From contig NZ_FNRM01000008.1 of the NCBI RefSeq assembly GCF_900107845.1, forward strand, positions 84,693-148,692: a stretch of 64,000 nt of DNA, read 5' to 3'. The position numbers and the translations under genes are program-made. Below, one piece after another: positions 55,041 to 63,214 of the stretch. Each line of letters opens with the position of its first letter. Position 1 is the stretch's first letter. The DNA comes from Alkalimonas amylolytica. GTDB taxonomy: Bacteria > Pseudomonadota > Gammaproteobacteria > Enterobacterales > Alteromonadaceae. The notes beneath the pieces were generated by a model. That model was not told the DNA's origin, did not search any database, and saw only the letters and a program-made list of their open reading frames with translations.

Positions 55041-56977
55041 GCCTTCTCTCCATGTTGAAGGGTATTAGAAAAAAAAGGTTCGGGTTGATGCAAAAAGCCC
55101 TGATAGCCATCAAAGCGGTAATGCGATAGTTGCTGTAATTGTTCTTCATCCTCGATGTGTACAGCCAATACCTGAATGCTAAGCGCCCGGATAGTAGAGA
55201 CCAACGAGGTTAAAAAGACACTCTCTTGCGGCGATGCCACCAAAGACTGTGTAAAGGCAGCATCAATTTTGACGTAATCAGGACGAACCTGCTGTACATA
55301 GGTCATGGAAGAGAAGTTGCGTCCTACTCTATCTAAGCCAAAGCGGACTCCATACTCGCGTAATAACTGCACCAGGCTGATCACAGCTGCTTTGTTGTAA
55401 AGCACGGTTTCTTCGGAACATTCCAAGCCAAAAAAAGGCAGTACATCAACATGTTGTTGAAGTTGCAATGCTAGCCAGCGTTGAAAGGCTGTTGATTTGA
55501 GTGATGCAGCAGACAAGTTCAACACCACCGATTGACCAGGGTCCTTTTCCAGTTGCGCGAGCACCAACTTGATGGCCAACTGATCAAAACGCAAACCTAG
55601 CTCATATTCATCCAGGGTTGACATAAAGCTAGCCGCGGGCAACAAAGTGCCGACAGGAAACTCCAGCCGGGCAAATAGCTCGTAATGCACCAACTGCTGA
55701 TCACCAAGTAACTTAACCGGTTGTTTTGAAAAACTCACAGCCCCTTGCTCTACCGCCTTTTGCAACATAGTCACCAACTCAGAGCGCTGTGCCACTTCAC
55801 GACTATCGGTATGGATCTGAACCTGTTGGTTATTATCACTGCGCGCGTGTTGCAATGCTTGGTCTACCCTCGCCATCACTTCAGCAACCGAGCCTGAGTG
55901 ATTGATCCAGCAAGCTCCAATCCAGACGGGCAGCTCTGTGCTGGCAAACAGCTCTAGTAAAGCCTGCTGCTGATGCTCCAGCAAAGCTCTACTTTGTTCA
56001 ATGCTTTGGCCTGGTAAAATCAGCGCAAACTCATCCAGCCCCAGGCGACACAATACGGCATCCGCTACCCCAGCACAGCGTTGTTGCATCAACTGACTGG
56101 CGCGGGCTATGGCTTTATCTCTTTCAACAAAACTTTGTTGGTCGCGCTGAGTCAAGGAGGGGATTTTGATCAGAGCCAGAACTCCCCGGGGTTCTTGCTG
56201 TAACCAGGCTTGTAACTGCTGGTTGAAGAAACGGCGATTGCCAAGCCCGCTAACAGGGTCCCGAAAGGCCTGATCTTTTAGCTGCTGCTGACGCTGATCA
56301 CTTTCAGAGAAGTCCCGTTGCAGCTGTTGTGCCATCTGGTTTATTGCCTCAACAACACTGCGTAACTCAGGGGTCTTTGGCAAGGTTATAGGCTGGTCAA
56401 ATTGATGCTGTCGGATCTGATCTGACACATGCTGGATCTGCTGTAATGGTTTTAGAATCCGGCGGATCCCCATGGCTGCTACCAAAACCAAGAGTAACGT
56501 CAGAGCAGCAAACCAGCTCAACATCTGGATAAAGGTTTGCCACAAGGTGCGATAGGCCATGCCCGGATGACCAATAATGGTCAACTCACCATACTGCAAC
56601 CAGCCACTACTTAAAACAACACTGCGCTCTACTTGTGGTAAGAGTTCCAGGCCTTGAAACCATGCAGGGACACCATGAAAATCGACAGTACGCTGTTCCT
56701 GCCAGCTGAGTTCGGAGCCAAACAAGCGCACCTCCAGCTGCTGATAAAAGCCGCCATCGGCATAAGCCTTTAATACACTTTCAATCAGCACCGGTTGCAG
56801 CGGATCTAAATGTGGTTGCAAGGCGCCGGCCATGGAAACACTGGCATTTTCGATATCCGTGGTCAACTGCTCGGCAAGAAACTCTCGGCTATTGTCAAAG
56901 CTTAACCACAGTGCGCCAGCCAGACTTAGGGTCAAACTCAGTAAAATCAAAGCAAGCAGTTGTCGAAATAATGTCAT
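55037..56977 (-). CDS. lapD: LapD-type cyclic-di-GMP receptor (degenerate GGDEF-EAL)
   Basis: An inner-membrane receptor of about 646 residues controlling release of the adhesin. It has two membrane segments around a periplasmic LapD/MoxY-type domain (WLSFDNSREFLAEQL, and SSGWLQYGELTIIGHPG with the tryptophan that seats LapG), a HAMP domain, then GGDEF and EAL domains that are both degenerate. GGDEF reads RLGLDEF, and the EAL position reads YELFARLEF. It should bind cyclic-di-GMP without making or degrading it. I chose ATG 56977, with AAGGAAA upstream. It is directly preceded by lapG. Confidence 0.93.
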   Translation of the reverse strand: MTLFRQLLALILLSLTLSLAGALWLSFDNSREFLAEQLTTDIENASVSMAGALQPHLDPLQPVLIESVLKAYADGGFYQQLEVRLFGSELSWQEQRTVDFHGVPAWFQGLELLPQVERSVVLSSGWLQYGELTIIGHPGMAYRTLWQTFIQMLSWFAALTLLLVLVAAMGIRRILKPLQQIQHVSDQIRQHQFDQPITLPKTPELRSVVEAINQMAQQLQRDFSESDQRQQQLKDQAFRDPVSGLGNRRFFNQQLQAWLQQEPRGVLALIKIPSLTQRDQQSFVERDKAIARASQLMQQRCAGVADAVLCRLGLDEFALILPGQSIEQSRALLEHQQQALLELFASTELPVWIGACWINHSGSVAEVMARVDQALQHARSDNNQQVQIHTDSREVAQRSELVTMLQKAVEQGAVSFSKQPVKLLGDQQLVHYELFARLEFPVGTLLPAASFMSTLDEYELGLRFDQLAIKLVLAQLEKDPGQSVVLNLSAASLKSTAFQRWLALQLQQHVDVLPFFGLECSEETVLYNKAAVISLVQLLREYGVRFGLDRVGRNFSSMTYVQQVRPDYVKIDAAFTQSLVASPQESVFLTSLVSTIRALSIQVLAVHIEDEEQLQQLSHYRFDGYQGFLHQPEPFFSNTLQHGEKA

Positions 56978-56979
56978 TG

Positions 56980-57639
56980 TTATTTTCCTTTTCGCTGCTG
57001 CGGATGCGCATAACGTTGTAATAATTCCACCCATTGCGGCAGTCGCTCTGGCGAGCCGACCGCTTCAGCCCGCCCCCGCTGCCGGTTTAACCAGAGTTGC
57101 TGGCCATTAAAGCTAAAGACCGGTATCAAATCCGGCCGTTGACTGGCAGGTTTTATCGCTCCATCCAGGTTGTCCAAAATCAACGGCACAGCAGTTGGTG
57201 TCTCATAGTAAGCCAGCACCATATGAAACTGATTAAGCTGCACGGCCTTGACATAAACCAGCCTAAGCTTCTGGATATCAAAGCCCATCTCAAGCAGCGT
57301 GAAATACTTGGCAATGCTGAAATCTTCACAATCACCTGCCCCCATGCCAATAAACTCAATGGGAGTTGCCCAGTAATCCTCTTGCCCCCAAAGCACACTA
57401 TCATCAACAAACTGGAACAAATTAAAAAAACGATTCACCGCTTCCAGTTGTTCCAAGGCAGGCTGACTTTGCTGCTGATCGATTAGCTGCCGCCAAGCGT
57501 GATAACGGCGGATAGCACTCTCATCAAAGTTAGCTTGCAGGTAGTTTAATGCATGCCGCTGTTGCGGTTCCGCCCATAACAGCCAGCCTGTGGTGACACA
57601 GACCAACAGCAGTAAGACGTTTAGCCGCAAAATAAGCAA
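56980..57639 (-). CDS. lapG: LapG-type periplasmic cysteine protease
   Basis: A bacterial transglutaminase-like cysteine protease of 219 residues that trims the N-terminal anchor of the adhesin. The signal anchor (LNVLLLLVCVTTGWLLWA) precedes the catalytic Cys in GMGAGDCEDFSIAKY, the His in NQFHMVLAYY and the Asp in LILDNLDG. DCED also provides the calcium-binding acidic residues known in the family. When cyclic-di-GMP is high, LapD should sequester it. It is two bases from lapD. Confidence 0.94.
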   Translation of the reverse strand: MLILRLNVLLLLVCVTTGWLLWAEPQQRHALNYLQANFDESAIRRYHAWRQLIDQQQSQPALEQLEAVNRFFNLFQFVDDSVLWGQEDYWATPIEFIGMGAGDCEDFSIAKYFTLLEMGFDIQKLRLVYVKAVQLNQFHMVLAYYETPTAVPLILDNLDGAIKPASQRPDLIPVFSFNGQQLWLNRQRGRAEAVGSPERLPQWVELLQRYAHPQQRKGK

Positions 57640-57642
57640 GGT

Positions 57643-58281
57643 TTACCAGCCGCTGGCCGAGTGCGCTTCCACGTCACTCTGTTGCCGCCCTTCCATGGAA
57701 TAAATATGCCAGCGCATCACTTCACCAGTCGCCAGATTGTAAGCACGAATACCAAGTTGATTTTCCTTCATTACAAATGGCTCAGCTGCATTTACAGTCT
57801 CAACGTTCACCTCTATCGGCGGCAATTGCTCACGGTACTCAGCCCAAAGTCGCTCTTTCAGATAAGCCACCCGGGTATCGAACAGCTCGCGGTCTAAAGC
57901 AGGTTGTTCAGGAAGCTGGTGCGCAAAAATAGTCAGCTTGAGCGGATCATCGCTTAACTGAAAGCGCTTAATAAGTGCCAGCAAACTGCGCAGCTCCTGA
58001 CAAGCCAGAATACGATCTACCCGGTAAAACTGCACTGCATAAACTGACGTAAACTGCTGAGACTGTTGCTTGCTGCAGCCATCAACAGTCACTAAAGCAC
58101 CGCTGTTCGTTTGAGCACACAAATCACGCTGGCGAATGACACCATCCTGATCGGGATCTTTTAGCTGTTGCAGCTGTGCTTGACTCAGGGCATTGACATC
58201 GTATTTTGGACTCTGACTACAGGCCAGTAGGCCTGTGGTGAGCAGAAAAATCATACAAGCTTGATACATGGTGGTTTGCAT
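57643..58281 (-). CDS. Small lipoprotein with TSP3-like loop in adhesin operon
   Basis: A lipoprotein of about 212 residues with lipobox TGLLAC. A calcium-loop-like KDPDQDGVIRQRDLC, with paired cysteines and a VTVDGC motif, follows the anchor. It recalls the N-terminal TSP3 region of OmpA-type proteins. The remaining part looks like a reduced OmpA-like fold (IFAHQLPEQPAL...DTRVAYLKERL) without the usual peptidoglycan signature. ATG 58281 has AGGAG at 8 bases; a GTG at 58290 overlaps the lapE stop. By position between lapE and lapG it should be part of the adhesin system. The function is not known to me. Confidence 0.82.
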   Translation of the reverse strand: MQTTMYQACMIFLLTTGLLACSQSPKYDVNALSQAQLQQLKDPDQDGVIRQRDLCAQTNSGALVTVDGCSKQQSQQFTSVYAVQFYRVDRILACQELRSLLALIKRFQLSDDPLKLTIFAHQLPEQPALDRELFDTRVAYLKERLWAEYREQLPPIEVNVETVNAAEPFVMKENQLGIRAYNLATGEVMRWHIYSMEGRQQSDVEAHSASGW

Positions 58282-58286
58282 GGTGA

Positions 58287-59618
58287 TCACTCCTGTCCCT
58301 GAGCCAGAAAAAAGTCATCCGGATTAATTCGTAATGCTGTAAGTAACTCGCCTTTGGCCTGCAAAATACGGTAATTTGCAAACACATGATCGATTTCAGC
58401 ACTCACGAAGTTACCACGAGCTTCAAACAACTCATTCTCTGTATCCAGCAGATCAAGCAGTGAGCGCCGCCCTAAATCAAATTGCTCGCGATAAGCACTC
58501 TGGGTCTTGTAGCTTTCTTCCACATGCTCTTGCAAATACGCCAGTTGCTGAAACAAAGTACGCTCTGCTTGCCAGGACAAACGAGCACCTTCCAGCACCT
58601 GGCGATAGGCATGCTCACGGATCTCTTTGGCTTCAGCCGTACGATAGGCTGTTTTCAGCTGCTGATTATGGTCACGGCGACCATTAAACAGATTGTAGCG
58701 CAAAACCAAGCGGGCTTGAGTGCGGTCTACGTAATCGTTATCCCGCTGCCAGCGATTGAATTTATTGGCCTGCACCTCCAGATGCAACTGAGGCCAATAG
58801 CTGGAACGTTGCTGAACCTGCAACAACTCGACAGCATGCACATCAAAACTTGCAGCCGTTAGGATTGGATGCTGATCGCGCGCTTGCTCCAACAATTGTT
58901 GCTTCGATGCAGGGATCATGCGTATATCTGGTACCGGAGATCGAAGATTCTGAGGGTAGAAGCCTGTCACCGCCATAAAGGCCGACTTGGCATCAGCCTC
59001 ATTGTTTTGTGCTGCCAGATAATTCGCATGAGCTCTGGCTAAACGACCACGGATTTGCGATAAATCAGATTGTGAGCCCAACCCCGATTCCACACGCTCT
59101 TTAATTTGCTCATAAATGCCACGATGCGTTTGCAGGTTCTGCTCTGCCAGCACTTTTAATTGCTGTGTTTTCAATACATCCAGATACACCCGGGCAACTC
59201 GCAGCGCCACTTCCTCTGTTGTTGCCAGTAGACTCCAGAACTCGGCCTGAGCCTCGGCGCTGGTTCGATCGACATCGCGGGCGGTGTAAAAACCATCAAA
59301 CAGCATTTGGCGCAAGGTGAGGGATACATTGCCTGCCCGGCCATCCTCAACATCATCGCGTAAACGGGAAATTGGCGACTCCGATTTATTGAGTTGTGCC
59401 ACGGCTTGTAGATCCAAGGTCGGCAGCCAACCGCCACGCGCTATTCGGGTATCCTGTTCATAACTATGATACCGGAAAAAAACCTCCCGAACCGTTGGGT
59501 TGGTATTCAAGGTCTGAGCCACGGTAAACTCTAGAGAGTCGGCATGACCTTGAGTTGTAGAAAGGACTGTCATTCCAAGGCAAATGCCTAACATCCATGT
59601 TGCACGGTTTACTTTCAT
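58287..59618 (-). CDS. lapE: LapE/AggA-type TolC-family outer-membrane channel
   Basis: The outer-membrane component of the adhesin type I secretion system, about 443 residues. The signal peptide (LGICLGMTVLSTTQGHA) is followed by two TolC-like repeats of long coiled helices. Landmarks are TLNTNPTVREVFFRYHSYEQD, GRAGNVSLTLRQMLFDGF, ARVYLDVLKTQ and DLGRRSLLDLLDTENELFEA. It starts just 5 bases after the lapC stop; AGGAGAG overlaps that stop. In this operon it should work with LapB and LapC. Confidence 0.95.
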   Translation of the reverse strand: MKVNRATWMLGICLGMTVLSTTQGHADSLEFTVAQTLNTNPTVREVFFRYHSYEQDTRIARGGWLPTLDLQAVAQLNKSESPISRLRDDVEDGRAGNVSLTLRQMLFDGFYTARDVDRTSAEAQAEFWSLLATTEEVALRVARVYLDVLKTQQLKVLAEQNLQTHRGIYEQIKERVESGLGSQSDLSQIRGRLARAHANYLAAQNNEADAKSAFMAVTGFYPQNLRSPVPDIRMIPASKQQLLEQARDQHPILTAASFDVHAVELLQVQQRSSYWPQLHLEVQANKFNRWQRDNDYVDRTQARLVLRYNLFNGRRDHNQQLKTAYRTAEAKEIREHAYRQVLEGARLSWQAERTLFQQLAYLQEHVEESYKTQSAYREQFDLGRRSLLDLLDTENELFEARGNFVSAEIDHVFANYRILQAKGELLTALRINPDDFFLAQGQE

Positions 59619-59622
59619 CAAA

Positions 59623-61029
59623 TCATCTCTCCTTGAGCGCACTTTGCTTGGCTCGAGTAATAGGCTTTACAAGATATTGAAATAATGTTCTTTTCCCGGT
59701 AATAATGTCAACCGAAGCCATCATACCAGGCATTATAGGTAACGCTGCTCCATCCGCATCCAAAAAACTACCTTCCGTGCGGATCCTAACCAGATAATAG
59801 CTATTCCCTTGCTCGTCCAACATGGCATCAGCACTGATGTACTCCAAAGTTCCAGCTAAACCTCCATAAATGGTAAAATCATAAGCCGTCAACTTCACTA
59901 CAGCAGTTAGCCCTGGCCGGATAAAGGCAATATCGCGAGGTGACATGCGAGCCTCAACCACCAAAGCTTCCTCTTGCGGCACGATTTCAATCAAATCCAT
60001 CCCTGGTTGAATCACCCCACCTATCGTATTGATGCGAATGGCATTGATAATACCGTTAACCGGTGACACTACCTGCGTACGGGTTAACCGATCCGACAAC
60101 TGGACCAAGGACTCTTCCAATACTGCCAAACGAGATGATGCCTCGGCCAATTTGTGCTGGCTTTCAGTCCGAAACTGAAGTGCTACATCCACCTGTTTGC
60201 GAAGGCTTTCTTGCAATGCCGCTACTATTTTAGGCAAGTTGTAACGTGCTGAAGCCAGCTCAGACTGCACTTCATTGAACTGGCGTTCCAGCTGCAGCAA
60301 TTCTACTTCAGACACCACACCTCGTCTGGCTAATGGCCGGGTCAGGTTCAATTCCTGCTCGACCAGTGCCAAACTCCGTTCCAGATGGCGGATGCGCGAC
60401 TCTATCTCTGAGCGCTCTTGTTGGCGTTGTTGAATTTGCTCCGCGATGATACCAAAACTGTTTTCCAACCCTTGCATACGCTCCTGAAATAAAGCCTTGT
60501 AAAACAACTGCGTAGGCGAGTCAGCTTCCAGCTGACTAAAGTATGGCGGTTGGATATCTAAAAAAGCACGGGTCGATTCAACCCGAACCGAAGCCAACTC
60601 TGCCCGATAGCGGGCGATGTCTGCCAGCAGCGTGGTGCGCTGATGCTGTTGCTCGCGCACATCGGCCCGGAATCGCGTTTGATCTATGCCCATCAAGACC
60701 TGTCCCTGACGGACCTGCTCACCTTCACGAACCATCACCTGCTGCAAAATACCGCCTTCAAGATTCTGCACTATCTGCAATTGCTGGGAAGGGATAACCC
60801 GGCCTTGCCCTCTGGAAACTTCGTCGATTTCTGCAAACCAGGACCAAACCAAAAAAATGATTGTCATGCAGGCAATCGTCAACAGTACGCGCTTGGATCG
60901 ATAGGGTGTTTTAAAATGCAAGCGGGAGTGCAAATCATCGACGTATTCAAGTTCCTGCTCAGAAATAGCGGGTTGCGGTGGCCAAAACCACTGCAGTATA
61001 CGCTCTATCGCTTTACTCAGCATCAGCAC
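59623..61029 (-). CDS. lapC: LapC-type HlyD-family adaptor
   Basis: A membrane fusion protein of the type I secretion system, 468 residues. One N-terminal membrane segment (VLLTIACMTIIFLVWSWFA) is followed by a lipoyl half (SRGQGRVIPSQQLQIVQNLE), a long coiled-coil hairpin (about 150-310) and a beta-barrel domain. That domain carries VVSPVNGIINAIRINTIGGVIQPG, the usual HlyD signature. It links LapB to LapE. It overlaps the lapB 3' end by 17 bases, so translation is coupled. Confidence 0.95.
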   Translation of the reverse strand: MLMLSKAIERILQWFWPPQPAISEQELEYVDDLHSRLHFKTPYRSKRVLLTIACMTIIFLVWSWFAEIDEVSRGQGRVIPSQQLQIVQNLEGGILQQVMVREGEQVRQGQVLMGIDQTRFRADVREQQHQRTTLLADIARYRAELASVRVESTRAFLDIQPPYFSQLEADSPTQLFYKALFQERMQGLENSFGIIAEQIQQRQQERSEIESRIRHLERSLALVEQELNLTRPLARRGVVSEVELLQLERQFNEVQSELASARYNLPKIVAALQESLRKQVDVALQFRTESQHKLAEASSRLAVLEESLVQLSDRLTRTQVVSPVNGIINAIRINTIGGVIQPGMDLIEIVPQEEALVVEARMSPRDIAFIRPGLTAVVKLTAYDFTIYGGLAGTLEYISADAMLDEQGNSYYLVRIRTEGSFLDADGAALPIMPGMMASVDIITGKRTLFQYLVKPITRAKQSALKER

Positions 61030-63160
61030 GTCCTTTCTTTAAGGCTGCCAATACAGAGTTTTTCTCGCCATCAGCCACTACCCGGCCTTTTTCCAACACA
61101 ATGACCCGGTCTACCAACTCCAACATCGACATCTTGTGGGTAATCAATATCAGCGTTTTATCTTTAGCTACCTGGCTAATATGGCGGGTGAGCTGAAACT
61201 CAGTGTAACTATCCATATGACTGGTCGGTTCATCCAGTACAAGAATGGGCGGGTTAAACAGTAAAGCCCGCGCCATCGCCACACTTTGTCGTTGCCCACC
61301 TGAGAGGTAACTGCCACGCTCACCCACCTGCCGATCCAAGCCATTGGGCTCATGATCGGTAAACTGAGTCACACCAGCCAAACGAGCCGCTTTAAGAACC
61401 CGCTCATCATCTACATGAGGCACACCCAGAGTAATATTATCGCGCACGCTTCCATAAAACAGGTTGATATCCTGCGGCACACAGCCAATTTTTTGCCGCA
61501 AATCTGCCGGGTTAATTTGTTGACTATCCACGCCATCAAAGCGGATGGCCCCTTGCTCGGGCTGGTAAAATTGCAAGATCAATTTCTCGATGGTTGTCTT
61601 TCCGCTGCCAATGCGGCCAATAATTGCCACCTTCTCGCCAGGACGTATGGTAAAGCTGACGTCTTTCAGCACTTGATGCTGGGTTCCGGGATAACTAAAA
61701 CTGACCCGATCAAACTCAATTTTGCCATCAAAATAACCACGATGCAGGTAGTGATCGGTTTGCTCCTCTTCAAGCTCCATCAGCTGCTCTAAATTAGACA
61801 GCGCGGCCTTGGCGCTTTGATAACGGGTAGAAAGTAATGATATCTGCGCAAAAGGCGCAACCATCCGGTTACCAAGCAACACAAAGGCAACCAAACCACC
61901 AAAGCTTAATTGGTTATCCATAATCAAATACACACCACTGACCACAATACCAATGGTCACCAGGTGTTGAATAAAGCTGGTGACACTGGCGACAGCAACT
62001 GTGTATTTTTTGGTTTGCATCGACCAATTGGCACTGTCTGCGACCAAGGACTCCCACTTACCCTGAAACTGACTTTCAGCGCCGGCAAGCTTTAATGAAT
62101 CAATCCCAGCCAGTGACTCAACCAGATGCGCTTGTTTTTGACTGTTTACCCGGCTGCCCTGCTCCACCTGTGTTGCCATGCGTTTCAGTACCCAAATCGA
62201 AAACAGCAACATGACAGCTATGGCAACCAACAAAACCAACGCGATGGGTCCGGCGATAAAATAAATGACCAAAAAAAACAGCAAAGCAAACGGCAGGTCA
62301 ATTAAAGCAGCAATGGTGGATGAAGCAACAAAATCACGAATGGCATCAAATTCCTGCACATTACGGGTAAAGGCTCCTAATGAGTTTGGCCTGGCTTTTG
62401 CCTTCAGGTTGAGCATTTTTTCAAACAAACGGGAAGAAAGCAGCACATCGGACTTTTTTGCCGCCATATCCAGCAGATAACCACGCAACTGTTTGAGAAT
62501 GAAATCAAAAATAAAGATTAGGACCATGCCACTGGTCAGCACCCAAAGGGTATCAAGCGCTAAGTTTGGTACCACCCTATCGTACACATTCATTACATAA
62601 AGAGGGATGGCAATCGCAAATAAATTGATAAAAAAGGCTGCTAATAAAGCATCGCGATAAATTGGAGTCGATAGTTTAATGGTATCCCAGAACCAATGGC
62701 CATCCAGAGTATGTAAGACCTTCGGAGCTCTTTTATCAAAACGATGCTTCTTTTTCACTAAAAGTACATGACCGACAAAACGCTCGGACAAGTCCTCAGC
62801 GGCCAGCTCTTCTTCTGAGTCTTCCACTTCTGGCCAAGAGACAGTAACTGTTCCCTCACTTTCATTTCGTGCTAATAGAATACAAGCTTTACCTTGTTGC
62901 AAAAGCAGCACACAGGGCAAAAAATCATCGTGCAATTGATCGAAGTGTTTCTCGGAAAATTTAGCTGCCAAGCCTCCGCGCTGTGCAGCTCGCGGAATGT
63001 CTTTAAGCAATAAACGCCCTTCCTGCAAAGGAAGACCCATACTCAAGGTCTTGGCAGAAAATGGCCGACCATAGTGCTTGGTAAAAAAAACCAGGCTTTG
63101 CAAAATAGGATCACGCTCCAGCGGATCCACTGGTATTTGTTGCGAGGAGTTTTGCTGCAT
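61013..63160 (-). CDS. lapB: LapB-type type I secretion ABC transporter
   Basis: An inner-membrane ATPase of 715 residues that powers adhesin export. The N-terminal 130 residues form a C39-peptidase-like domain without the catalytic cysteine (a CLD), as expected for substrates with no leader cleavage. The exporter membrane domain (about 165-440) and the nucleotide-binding domain follow: Walker A (IIGRIGSGKTT), signature (YLSGGQRQSVAMARALL), Walker B (ILVLDEPTSHMD) and the switch histidine in LILITHKMSML. It starts 54 bases downstream of the adhesin stop. Confidence 0.96.
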   Translation of the reverse strand: MQQNSSQQIPVDPLERDPILQSLVFFTKHYGRPFSAKTLSMGLPLQEGRLLLKDIPRAAQRGGLAAKFSEKHFDQLHDDFLPCVLLLQQGKACILLARNESEGTVTVSWPEVEDSEEELAAEDLSERFVGHVLLVKKKHRFDKRAPKVLHTLDGHWFWDTIKLSTPIYRDALLAAFFINLFAIAIPLYVMNVYDRVVPNLALDTLWVLTSGMVLIFIFDFILKQLRGYLLDMAAKKSDVLLSSRLFEKMLNLKAKARPNSLGAFTRNVQEFDAIRDFVASSTIAALIDLPFALLFFLVIYFIAGPIALVLLVAIAVMLLFSIWVLKRMATQVEQGSRVNSQKQAHLVESLAGIDSLKLAGAESQFQGKWESLVADSANWSMQTKKYTVAVASVTSFIQHLVTIGIVVSGVYLIMDNQLSFGGLVAFVLLGNRMVAPFAQISLLSTRYQSAKAALSNLEQLMELEEEQTDHYLHRGYFDGKIEFDRVSFSYPGTQHQVLKDVSFTIRPGEKVAIIGRIGSGKTTIEKLILQFYQPEQGAIRFDGVDSQQINPADLRQKIGCVPQDINLFYGSVRDNITLGVPHVDDERVLKAARLAGVTQFTDHEPNGLDRQVGERGSYLSGGQRQSVAMARALLFNPPILVLDEPTSHMDSYTEFQLTRHISQVAKDKTLILITHKMSMLELVDRVIVLEKGRVVADGEKNSVLAALKKGRADAE

Positions 63161-63179
63161 TTATCCGTTCTTAGTCGTA

Positions 63180-63199
63180 GCAGAGGCTTTTGCCTCTGC
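63180..63199. terminator. Hairpin between adhesin gene and lapB
   Basis: Perfect 8-bp arms GCAGAGGC and GCCTCTGC with a TTTT/AAAA loop in the 54-bp gap. The T run (CTTTTTTA) follows only on the + strand. For the operon read on the minus strand, it may slow or process the transcript and lower transporter expression relative to the adhesin, rather than fully terminate. Confidence 0.6.
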
Positions 63200-63214
63200 A
63201 CTTTTTTATTGTAA

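Noticed and set aside
61013..63160. Bacteriocin-type C39 peptidase in the transporter
   Set aside because: The N-terminal domain lacks the catalytic cysteine, so it is a C39-like domain of an adhesin transporter, not a leader peptidase.
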